From the NCBI GenBank assembly GCA_002221725.1, contig NJFT01000393.1:1-18265 (forward strand): a stretch of 18,265 nt of DNA, written 5' to 3'. Positions within the stretch are counted from its first letter, which is position 1. Each line of letters begins with the position of its first letter. Below, piece after piece: positions 10,432 to 18,265 of this stretch. The notes beneath the pieces were generated by a model, which made no database searches, was not told the DNA's origin, and saw nothing but the letters and a program-made list of their open reading frames with translations. This stretch comes from Scedosporium boydii (taxonomy: Eukaryota > Ascomycota > Sordariomycetes > Microascales > Microascaceae). Position numbers and translations under genes: made by a program.

Positions 10432-10990
10432 ATGCCGAGTGAGTAGGATTCTTATACTTTCTTTCGCTTTCCTGGAGAGGGCTTTCATTTATTTATTTTT
10501 TTCCCTCTCCTTGGCTTCTCCGGGATAATATTGACTCGGTTCTCAGCGCAAGGCCGGGGGTGCTTTCTCCGTCTCTCCTCGCCCATACACGTCCGAGCTG
10601 AAGGGCTCTATTCTTAACAATCTTATTCATGGCCGGGATAAAACACGAGTATTATCGAGCTAACTGATCAATGTGCAGCGGATGCGTGTGAGGTCGACTC
10701 TCGCGGCTATTGCAAAGTCAAGCGTACAATAGATAGGGCTTGCTTCTACTGCGACATTAGCTACAATACCTGTAGAGGTTCGTGCCAGGTTTTCGAGACC
10801 TGGATAGAATATGTAGAGTAGCTCCACGATCTTTGTGGAAATGTGCAGGATTAGCAGGGTCTCTCAGTCGAATAGCGCCGGTTGGCCTCCCGGTACCCCC
10901 TGGAGATGATTCCATGGCAGTAGACTCTCAAGCCATCACACAACTCAAGCATTGCCTCCATGATGATGACAGAGAATTGCCCCTTAAATG
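10432..10990 (+). CDS. Possible truncated Zn2Cys6-like mini-gene
   Basis: A tentative three-exon model: ATG CCG A (10432-10438), intron with canonical GTGAGT donor and CTAAC branch/CAG acceptor (10439-10678), exon 10679-10777, a weaker intron (GTTCGT donor, CAG at 10846-10848), and exon 10849-10990 ending in TGA. The product is about 82 residues. Exon 2 encodes ACEVDSRGYCKVKR followed by CFYCDISYNTC. The second part has the C-X2-C-X6-C spacing of the latter half of a Zn2Cys6 cluster. The first half lacks a normal C-X2-C, so the metal cluster would be incomplete. Without the second splice the frame ends at a TAG after about 49 residues. It could be a degenerate regulator or not a gene at all. 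Confidence 0.25.
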
Positions 10991-11198
10991 AGAGAAAGCT
11001 TAAAAGCTTTACTCTAGCTAATTTGGCTACTTTTCTTGCCACATTCCTGAGTCGTCAGAGGAAAGGAATCCATCAACCTACACATAGACCATTACTACAC
11101 CCGCCCCAGAGTACTAGTTCTTTAAAGGGGTTTTGATTACCGCTATTAAACTGTTATCAAACTGCTTGAACGGGTTTCTTATTTGTATAACCATCGGT

Positions 11199-11204
11199 TA
11201 TAAA
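11199..11204 (+). promoter_or_regulatory. Candidate TATA box of the orphan gene
   Basis: TATAAA lies 96 bases before the ATG at 11300, a usual spacing for a fungal promoter. It is the only such element close to that start. Confidence 0.35.
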
Positions 11205-11299
11205 GATATTCCCATTGTCTAATTGATACTATTCTAGTACTTATACCCCAGCTTAGGTAGCTGGCGACATGGCCAATTGCCATCTAACAATTTAAAGCG

Positions 11300-12236
11300 A
11301 TGAAGTTATCAACTGCTATCTCTTCTTTACTTTCAGAATTGATCCTTCAATTTTTATTATCATACTCCATATTTCTAACCATCAAATATAATCTAGAGCA
11401 TAATTTCTACGCCAGGAGTCTAGAGAACGCAGAAAGAGGGCAGTCAGTGAAAGTCATATATTATGTAGTACTCGTGTGGCTTATCATCGCGACAGTACCT
11501 TTCGTCCAGTTAATACAGCATAGGAGCAATCGGACAACTTCGACGGCTACAGAGAAACTGATAGGCCGGTTGGATGAGGATTATTTAACCCATCATCGGA
11601 TAGACAGAAGCAGGGCCTCTCAAGAAACATCGCTGATAAGCGGTGAGAGAGGGACACACACGGCGTATAGTACTGAAGAAACAAGCTAATAGCACAACTG
11701 CGACACCAGCAGAAAGTCACGGTAATGAATCTCGACAATCAGATGATGGGACAAGCCGAGAAACACCACAATGCTACACTTGTAAAGCTGTACGAAAACT
11801 ATCCAGCTATGGCTTCACTGCGGCGGACATAATGGACGCCATCGACAACTCAGGCGTGTGTCCCGATCCTAGTGCTCTTGCTATCTGGATTGTTGATAGG
11901 CAAGAAAAGGCAATGGAAATAGGAGAATGGGAAGGCAAGCTGGCCAATAGACACAAAACATCTGGGAAGAACCACGCAACGCCTCCTTGGTCTTTGGTCG
12001 TCTCACGGGGGCAACGAACAGAGAAGAAGCAGGGAGTACCTGGAGCATGCTACGAGACTGGGTCGACGAGACCACGGCCGGGCAGCAAGAAGTCTCCGCC
12101 GAGGCAAACACAGGAAAGACGGAACGGGGTAATCGAGACGGGAAAGCGATCAATTATTTGGTCTGTGAATGCAGGGCCTGCTCTAAGAAGCGAGGAGGAG
12201 GATCTCATTCGGGACATTTTGGCAGCTGCGCATTAA
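11300..12236 (+). CDS. Orphan hypothetical protein with two predicted membrane spans
   Basis: Two exons, 11300-11642 and 11710-12236, give 289 residues. The 67-bp intron has a GTGAGA donor, a CTAAT branch site and a CAG acceptor and joins two long frames exactly (phase 1). Residues about 8-28 and 50-71 are hydrophobic (LILQFLLSYSIFLTI and VIYYVVLVWLIIATVPFVQL), suggesting a membrane hairpin. A polar tail of about 215 residues follows. It includes a CYTC motif, then LSSYGFTAADIMDAIDNSGV and ALAIWI, which loosely recalls a UBA-type three-helix fold, and a basic low-complexity stretch. The end reads RSEEEDLIRDILAAAH. I do not recognise a family. An alternative frame also stays open over 11987-12469, so the true 3' structure could differ. 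It is convergent with the MFS gene. Confidence 0.5.
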
Positions 12237-12329
12237 GCACATTCTCACGCGGGATGCCACCGGCACGTCCGGATTCGCAGGCAAAAGCTGAAGAAAAGTT
12301 ATCTACACAAATCTTCGTCGAAACAGCAA

Positions 12330-12413
12330 CTAATTCTGAGTCTATATATATTTCTATACCGCCGCTAATTCTCAGTCTATATGTCTATATCTATTTCTAT
12401 ATCTATACCACCG
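12330..12413. repeat. Two-copy imperfect tandem repeat, CTATAT-rich
   Basis: A unit beginning CTAATTCTSAGTCTATAT and ending TTCTATACCGCCG (12330-12364) is repeated at 12365-12413. The second copy is expanded inside by extra TCTATATCTAT-type text and ends CTATACCACCG. It sits between the stop codons of the orphan gene and the MFS gene, probably within their 3' untranslated regions. Confidence 0.7.
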
Positions 12414-12465
12414 TCTCCAAGAATTCCCTGTGTATTGTGTACCATCACTTTCTAATACCGAGGGT

Positions 12466-13931
12466 CTAAAACCGTGCCGCGAGCTTGGGCTGTGCCACGA
12501 GACGTCCCGCGAACACAACGATGGCTCCGGCAAAGAAAGCCGCCCCTCCAAAGAGACCTGCTTTGTGGAAATCGCCATTTGATCCAATGATGGCACCCGA
12601 GATGGGTGGGCCACTTAGGCCAGCAAAAGACCAAAACATCATGGAGAAGCCAGTCAGAGCACCCACGTACTTTGGGTCCGGGGCGATCTGGGCGACACAC
12701 GCTGAGAGCAGCGAGACGATGGCTCCGACGAAGAAGCCGACAAAAGCAGAAAAGATAATGATGCCCGTATTGTTATGGATTGCCGGCCAGCAGAAGAGGA
12801 GTGTACCGGATCCAAGCGCCATTCCCGTAAGCATGTTGAATCGGCCAACTTTATCAGCGGCGAGGCCCGCGAAGATTCGACCGAAAAAGGATACACCGTT
12901 GAGGATGGCCACCATGTAACTTGCGAGCTGGGGGTCCATGCCCACTTTGAGCGCAAAAGAGGGCAGGTAGAAGAAAGGTACGTAGAGGCCCCAGTTCATC
13001 AGCCAGATACCCACAACCGCAAGGATATAAACGGGTCGTTTGAGAAGCTGGAATTCGAAGGGGTGCTTGGACGGCTTCAGGCGGGGGCGGATGACGAGGA
13101 TAGCGAATGCCAGAAGCACGAGGACAATGAGGGCGCAAGAGCGGACGGCCCAACCGAAGGCAATTTTGTGGTGGTAGAGCAGGCGATTCAAAAGGATGGG
13201 GAAAATTAAGCCACCGATGGATGAACCGGCCACGACAAGGCCCATGGCAGCACCCATTCTTCTGTGGAAATAATGTCGCACGATGGCTATCGATGGCGTG
13301 AACATGACACCAATGCACAGCCCTCCGAGAATCGACTGGGAGAGGAAGAACTGATAGTATTTGCTAGAGAGACTCGTGAGAATGATGGAGAGAAAATATC
13401 CAATCGTAGCTGGTAAGAAGGGCTGCGCCAACAGGTAAGCTTAAGTACATGAGCTAGTATAAAACGGAGAGGAGAGAAACAAACAATGGTGCCATAGCGA
13501 TCGAAAAGGGGACCGCCGACGATGCCTCCAGCAAACTGGAGGAACACCTGAACTGATCCGATCCACGAAATTGTTGATTGGGAGTAGTCTCGGAGTTGAT
13601 GACTGTGGTAGTAATCTTGGTATATTCTATGTGGAGAGGTCAATGTTGGCTTTTCGCACGGGTATGAAGTATATTGTCGGATCGTGATGGGAAAGGCTTA
13701 CCCCCAGCTATTAAGATACCCAAAGGTGGAAAACATGACGGCTGACGATCCGGCGATGCATAGCCAGGCCCTCAGTCCTCCTTCCGGGTAATCTATTTCA
13801 TGGTGCTGCAGTTGTTGCACATTTTCCCTTTCAATGCCAGTCTTTTCTTGTGTACTCAGGTCAGGAGGCTGTTCCGTGCTCGTGTCATATCCGGAGAGCG
13901 ACGAAGGCGTAGTTGACGGGTTACTCGACAT
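12466..13931 (-). CDS. MFS transporter, fungal monocarboxylate-transporter-like (MCT) type
   Basis: Three exons on the minus strand, 13702-13931, 13485-13626 and 12466-13422, give 442 residues. Introns are 75 bp (donor GTAAGC, acceptor TAG) and 62 bp (donor GTTTGT, acceptor CAG). A polar 45-residue N-terminus leads into DYPEGGLRAW (residues 47-56), the entry motif of fungal MCT-type carriers. About 12 hydrophobic segments follow, with GPLFDRYG between helices 2 and 3, SILGGLCIGVMFTPS, RRMGAAMGLVVAGSSIGG, a long central loop (RPRLKPSKHPFEFQLLKRP) and GRIFAGLAADKVGR in the second half. The family includes yeast riboflavin carrier Mch5 and many secondary-metabolite or carboxylate carriers, so the substrate cannot be named. 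It is expected at the plasma membrane. It shares a divergent promoter with the Zn2Cys6 gene, which may control it. Confidence 0.92.
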
Positions 13932-14086
13932 GGTTGAGAAGTAACTACAACAATTTTCTCCTTTATTTTTCTTACATTATTCTATCAATAGGGGAAAAGC
14001 ACCTTGTCTTGCTCTAGCTACTGTATTTGTAGTTTCTTCTGCCACGGGCAGCTCTGATCACAAATGCTGGCGTAGGACGGATATTG

Positions 14087-14098
14087 GCCTAATTAGGC
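14087..14098. repeat. Perfect palindrome GCCTAATTAGGC
   Basis: A self-complementary 12-mer in the shared promoter, 156 bp upstream of the MFS start. It could bind a dimeric factor; no known motif is recognised. Confidence 0.4.
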
Positions 14099-14166
14099 AA
14101 TTCCCGTGTCGTTGCAGCCCCATAGTTACTGGGGCTCTAGCTCGACGGAGAACAAGCACCCGATGG

Positions 14167-14171
14167 CCAAT
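14167..14171 (+). promoter_or_regulatory. CCAAT box
   Basis: CCAAT in the middle of the divergent promoter is the core recognised by the fungal CCAAT-binding complex (Hap2/3/5-type). A pentamer this short occurs often by chance. Confidence 0.3.
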
Positions 14172-14243
14172 CCCATGTCCTCCAACGGCCGAGCCGCCGC
14201 CTAACGCCGATAACTCACGGTCGAGTATCAAGTTGTCAGTCCG

Positions 14244-14274
14244 TCGTAGCCGTATTTGTTCCTAGCGGCTACGA
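14244..14274. promoter_or_regulatory. Candidate operator: inverted repeat TCGTAGCCG-N13-CGGCTACGA
   Basis: Two perfect 9-bp arms are separated by 13 bp and lie about 310 bp from the MFS start and 510 bp from the regulator start. The inner ends of the arms are CCG and CGG, the triplets contacted by Zn2Cys6 dimers, in everted orientation. It is the strongest inverted repeat I noticed in this promoter and is a reasonable target for the adjacent regulator. Confidence 0.5.
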
Positions 14275-14783
14275 GGCGCTTTACCTGAGCGGGAGGTAAT
14301 AATGCCCTTCTTTCTTCCATGTGGATACCCTGTTGGATGGTGGATCTCGACGCTATGACATGATATTTAGGCCGCCCCAGCTTCGATATGGGCTGTGTTC
14401 TGAAAGAAGAAGAAGGGTGAATATGTTATGAGTAGTTCAGATCGCTATCTCTGGGATGAATCGCCCCCTCCACAACTACCGACGCTTGAAGGGCTATAGA
14501 TGAACTCGTTGGTATAACTCCGAAGATGGTCTCTGCGTCCGTCGCGTAGAGGATTCAACCACGGCCACCAACCACCAATGATGCGGAATAGTATTGGACT
14601 CGGTAATTACATAACCCCGGTTTATTCCTTTGCCCGTTCATTCCGTTCATTTCAAATTTGAATCACGCCAATATCCGCCATAACTCCTTTGGGATAATAA
14701 GCGCACTCATCGCCGCGACCAGATTCTCTTCATTCTCATTTGGCCATTCCGACCAAGTACACCAACCAATTCACAGCGTTGCA

Positions 14784-17193
14784 ATGCTCCCTACTAAACG
14801 CCGCCAGAAGGTAGCGCACAGTTGCCAACATTGCCGGCGCCGGAAAATCCGATGTGACCGGGAGCGCCCATGCGGCCACTGTATCAAACTCGGGTGTGTT
14901 GACGAATGCCGTTACGGACCCGGTCGTGGCCAAGCCGAAGCCTCCGGAGTTAGTGAGGGCAGTGTGTCGTCCCGTCCCAGACAAGTTGTTTTTCGAGCCA
15001 ACCCGCCCCCGACCCAAGCGGCCGGAAGCTCCGTCGCCGCGTCCGAAGCCCAGAATCCTTCGCCGCCGCTCACCGTCACCTCTGCTGCTGAAGTGTCAAA
15101 TACCGAGCCGCGTCCGCTCTCGACAGACCGGGATAATGACACTCAACATTCACAACCGCTGCAACTGTCATGGAATGGAAGTCGCGGGACAGATAGCTTC
15201 CCCGAGCCTGTCTCAGGTCGCACGATGACCTTGCCAAAGGAAGTTTTTCGTGGAGGAAACGGCGGACCGACGACACATTGCGGACGATGCCATGGTTCTG
15301 CTACCGTTTACGAGGTAAGACAGTCTCATTCCCGTTTCTAGATGTTCCTATTGCTGACCCAACCGAAGTTTCCCGAGGCCATCAGGTTCCTCCTCGCATC
15401 CAAAGAAGCAGAGGTGCCGGCGCTGTACTGCGTGGTTCCTCCCGCGCGCGCAGAACAGCCCCGCGGCCTACCCATATCAGACCAGATGCAAGCTGGAGAG
15501 TTGAGCACTTTACTGCCCGCGCGAGAACAGGCTGATAGGCTGGTGAACCTTTATCGTGAAAATTTCGAGTTCTGTTCTAGAATAATTCACTTCCCCACGT
15601 TCTTCAAACGCTACGCTCAACTTTGGGAGCAGCCAGAGACTACTCCAAGTTCGTTCATCGCATCCATCTTAGCTATATGCGCCGTGGCCTCCGCGTTCGC
15701 ACCCCAGAGCGAGAGCGCCCTAGAGGGCGTGAGCATCAAGGATACGGCAGTGAAATGGATCGATGTTGTCCAGGCGTGGCTCCAAAAGCAGGATGCCATG
15801 TCAAAGGCGACCATTGCATGCATGCAAGTCCAATGTCTCCTGCTCCTTGCCAGCGGGATGAAATGGATTGCATCAGAGAATTCATGGCTCTCCGCCGGCG
15901 CCTTAATGCGGATGGCCATTGCCGCCGGCCTACACAGAGACCCGGCCGACTTTCCCAAGATTTCGCCCTTTTGGGCTGAGATGCGCAGGCGGATGTGGTA
16001 TACCATTCTGGAACTCGACTTACAGCTCTCCTTCGACCATGGTCGGCCGCAACATTTCTCCGCAGACGACTTTGATTGCGGCCTCCCCGCAAATATTAAC
16101 GATGAGAAGCTCAAGGAAAGCATGGAGAAACCGCCGGTTCCTCAATCGGACAGCTCTCTAACCGACGTGTCCGCCCAGCGCCTACTGGCTAAGTCTTGGG
16201 CACTACGAAACCGCGTGTGCAGGGTAAGCAACAAAATCGATTTCGACACCCCTTACGAAACGATTCTTAAGCTTGATTCGGAGCTCAACGGCCTGCTTCA
16301 AGAAGCGAAGAGAGTTTCGGGCAGAGAGGTAAACGACTGTCGGAAATTTTTCCTCGATGATCAGATATATAAAGCGATAATAGCCCTTCACCGTACCCAT
16401 ACGGCGCGGGCCACCTACGACCCGCGGTTTCTCTACTCTCGCCAAGTCACCGTGGAGACTTCCGTTGCCGTCCTGTCCAGAGCACTTTCTTCACCGCAAG
16501 ACGCCGCCGGTGGGGAAGAAGAGGCACCGAGGCTTTTCGACATATTGGCCAACATCTGCCGAACCAACCTGGCTGGGGGCGTACAAAACCTGGCTCGCGA
16601 GCTGCTCATTCAGGCGAAACAGTACCAAAGTATGGCGAATGGAACCCAGCCAATGGTCACGGCCCAGTGGAATCAAGGGCGGCAGCAGATTCTGATCGAC
16701 CTTGTCGAGAAGAGCATCGCAGCGTTTCGGGCAGTGTTAGGTACGGATGAAAAGGGCCACCGCATCAGCAGCTGGCTCCATATTGCGACGAGCTTGGCGA
16801 AAGCCGTGGTTCACGGCGAAGACCCCACCAAGGCGATGGGCGATGCCCTGAAGACAAGCCTCCATGAGTATACCATGGCCATGCGTGGAGCTCCATCAGA
16901 ACATGTTCAAAATGACCAGACTCTCTCGGTAAGCACTCATTAGTACCTCGCAGGATGTGTAATTAGTCAACTAATCCTGTCGCGAAGGGCGGCGAGAGTA
17001 ATGACTTTGAATATTTGATGGATCCGAGACCTTGGTTTAACGAGGAAACTAGTGTAAGTCGGAATTCACAGGTGAACAGGAGCCTGGCCCCGTATACTAA
17101 TAGTATTGATAGTTCCCTATGCTCTTCGGGGCTGATAACGCTCAGGATATGACCGATTTGCTCTTCGGCCGATACTATCACCCAGTCCAATAG
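14784..17193 (+). CDS. Zn2Cys6 transcription factor with fungal-trans domain
   Basis: Four exons, 14784-15314, 15369-16928, 16988-17053 and 17113-17193, give 745 residues. Introns are 54, 59 and 59 bp, all phase 0, with donors GTAAGA, GTAAGC and GTAAGT. Near the start a basic KRRQK precedes a complete binuclear zinc cluster (Cys14, 17, 24, 30, 33, 42; CQHCRRRKIRCDRERPCGHC), which binds CGG triplets. A Pro/Ser-rich linker follows. The middle homology region contains LYRENFEFCSRIIHFPTFF, SAGALMRMAIAAGLHRDP (about residue 351 on) and RRRMWYTILELD with GRP soon after, the usual core of the fungal-trans domain. The two short last exons encode an acidic, aromatic-rich tail (DPRPWFNEE, PMLFGADNAQDMTDLLFG), likely an activation segment. 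ATG 14784 is the first ATG of the open frame. It is divergent from the MFS gene, its probable target. Confidence 0.92.
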
Positions 17194-17305
17194 ATGTGAC
17201 GAGACCAAAATGGAGACGCTGATCAAACCCTAAACATGCCTAAAGGCAGGCCTGTATAGTAGGAGATCTATGTTTCTTTGATGCTACTGTAAGACTAAAT
17301 CATAG

Positions 17306-17311
17306 AATAAA
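17306..17311 (+). terminator. Candidate polyadenylation signal of the Zn2Cys6 gene
   Basis: AATAAA lies about 113 bases after the stop codon at 17193 in an AT-rich context. Fungal signals are loose, so this is only a likely one. Confidence 0.4.
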
Positions 17312-18213
17312 TATAAGGGAATATACTTGTCTATGTGATTGCTTTGGTTGCTTGAAGAGGCCTATATCCGAAGAAAGGTTTGCTATTAGAAATGTGAATG
17401 TTCCTACGAGGACGTGTTAAAAATATACCGAAGCTGGTCTTTTATATTATTTTATCCTTTCGTTTCTGTGATACATCCTTGCCTGAGGGGAAAGGGAGAA
17501 CCTCGCAAGCATCAATTGATGTGTATGCCTCATAGGGGGTAATATATGTATTTGCTCCAGGAGGATAGTTGAGCTGAGACAATTTTGAAGAGGCATCGCA
17601 TTGTACGGGGCCAGCGTGCCTGCGTGCCTCTATTGAACCCGGTTCGCCGGCCGGCGCGCCACATTTCGGCATCCAAGTGCCATTTATAGTTAGCACAAAC
17701 CTGTCAACTTCAGAACAAGCTAATCTAACCTTCGTGAAGTAGATGGGAAGCTCGAGAAAAATAGAAGCAACGCTCCGGGATCAACCTCGGCCAAAGGCTC
17801 GCGGGCACGGGGATCGCAGTATATCCAAAGGCGTTATATCACCCACCCCCCTCTACTACTGGCCTACATAACAGCTCAGTAAGTTATTTCTCTCGATCTT
17901 AGAAACAGGTCCTAAACTAGACCCATTCTATGAACGCATGCTATGATTGTCAATACTAACACCTACTCGCCTACTCTGGTATATAGAACTAGTAATATCA
18001 TCTAACTAGCTAGGGAGTTGTACTAGGCAGAGGCATGGAACAAGTTCTGGTACGGGGCAGGAACGTGAGAATTGGGGTAAATATGTTTCTGGAAGTGTTC
18101 TTGCCCCTAGCCGATGATTGCTAGAAGGTCTAGTTCTGAATGCAGTCTAACTTTGAGGACCAGGAGACTCACGGATGATTGGTGACCAGAAGAACGCAAA
18201 GAAATAACAGCCT

Positions 18214-18225
18214 CTCGCATGCGAG
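18214..18225. repeat. Perfect palindrome CTCGCATGCGAG abutting the C-run
   Basis: A self-complementary 12-mer ends exactly where the terminal C-run begins. It may form the stem of a fold-back structure or mark a sequencing or assembly break. Confidence 0.5.
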
Positions 18226-18265
18226 CCCCCCCCCCCCCCCCCCCACCCTCCCCCCCCACCCCCCC
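18226..18265. repeat. C-rich low-complexity run at the window end
   Basis: Nineteen uninterrupted C (18226-18244) are followed by C-runs broken by single A or T bases up to the last base. The read-out is likely unreliable here, and a contig end or gap nearby is probable. Confidence 0.85.

Larger units (their letters stand above)
8826..11299. other. Gene-poor stretch with decayed-looking coding segments
   Basis: About 2.5 kb lie between the DUF1996 promoter and the orphan gene, with no intact gene of a family I recognise. Three segments stand out. A minus-strand frame at 9643-9999 has one in-frame TGA. A plus-strand frame at 10056-10352 starts after a good acceptor and has two in-frame stops. 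A possible cysteine-rich mini-gene lies at 10432-10990. The rest (8826-9640 and 10991-11299) shows only short frames, small palindromes such as GTACTAGTAC at 9427-9436, and the promoter of the orphan gene. Confidence 0.45.
13932..14783. promoter_or_regulatory. Shared divergent promoter, MFS transporter / Zn2Cys6 regulator
   Basis: These 852 bp lie between the two start codons and carry both promoters. Visible elements are a 12-bp palindrome (14087-14098), a CCAAT box (14167-14171) and a 9-bp-arm inverted repeat (14244-14274), the last two roughly central. Such shared promoters often let a Zn2Cys6 protein regulate its own gene and the neighbouring transporter together; here that is inferred from layout. 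Confidence 0.6.
17194..18225. other. 3' flank of the regulator gene without a supported gene
   Basis: About 1 kb follows the regulator stop. It begins with the 3' untranslated region. A minus-strand open frame (ATG at 17672, stop at 17442, 76 residues) has a plausible composition, with PKCGAPAGEPG and YPPGANTYITPYEAY, but no recognisable domain or convincing upstream exon, so I do not call it a gene. The remainder is AT-rich with short frames only. Confidence 0.45.

Noticed and set aside
11987..12469. Alternative plus-strand frame overlapping the end of the orphan gene
   Set aside because: It has no ATG or splice signal linking it to the first exon, a TAG lies just upstream at 11948, and its end runs into the repeat and the MFS stop.
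15617..16123. 168-codon minus-strand frame inside the Zn2Cys6 gene
   Set aside because: It is antisense to the fungal-trans domain; the plus-strand reading has clear homology features.
15342..16943. Treating the fungal-trans region as a separate gene starting at ATG 15342
   Set aside because: The 54-bp intron 15315-15368 joins it in frame to the zinc-cluster exon, giving a normal single regulator. The possible use of this ATG is kept only as a finding on intron retention.
12466..17193. Secondary-metabolite gene cluster
   Set aside because: Only a carrier and a regulator are present; no backbone or tailoring enzyme is visible in the window.

Overview
The window is nuclear DNA from a filamentous ascomycete (Pezizomycotina, probably Sordariomycetes or Leotiomycetes). 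Coding regions are split by short introns of about 50-125 bp with GTRNGT-like donors, CTAAC/CTGAC-like branch sites and YAG acceptors. The proteins include typical fungal families: Zn2Cys6 regulator, DUF1996 secreted protein, fungal MCT-type MFS carrier and DPP5-like S9 peptidase. The species cannot be read from the sequence. All exon models were made by hand from splice signals and reading-frame continuity.

Left part (1-6610) is a dense housekeeping block. It holds the last exon of calnexin (+, 58-549, cut by the window edge), the NuA4 histone-acetyltransferase subunit EAF6 (-, 1085-1823, three exons), lumazine synthase RIB4 of riboflavin synthesis (+, 2696-3405, two exons) and a cytosolic-looking dipeptidyl-peptidase 5-like serine peptidase (+, 3991-6610, six exons, complete Ser-Asp-His triad). 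EAF6 and RIB4 are divergent; calnexin and EAF6 are convergent.

Middle part (6611-12465) is looser. A convergent spacer carries an A38 tract. A secreted DUF1996 protein lies on the minus strand (7439-8650, four exons). Then about 2.6 kb has no intact gene I can recognise. It does hold decayed-looking coding stretches near 9643-9999 (-) and 10056-10352 (+), and a possible truncated Zn2Cys6-type mini-gene (10432-10990). A two-exon orphan gene predicted to be membrane-anchored follows (+, 11300-12236).

Right part (12466-17193) is a divergent regulator-transporter pair. An MCT-type MFS transporter (-, 12466-13931, three exons) and a Zn2Cys6/fungal-trans transcription factor (+, 14784-17193, four exons) share an 852-bp promoter. 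That promoter contains a perfect 9-bp inverted repeat whose arms end in CCG and CGG, a plausible operator for the neighbouring regulator. The first intron of the factor, if retained, ends the DNA-binding part at a TAG that directly abuts an in-frame ATG opening the rest of the protein. The last ~1 kb has no supported gene and ends in a palindrome and a C-rich low-complexity run, probably at or near an assembly gap.
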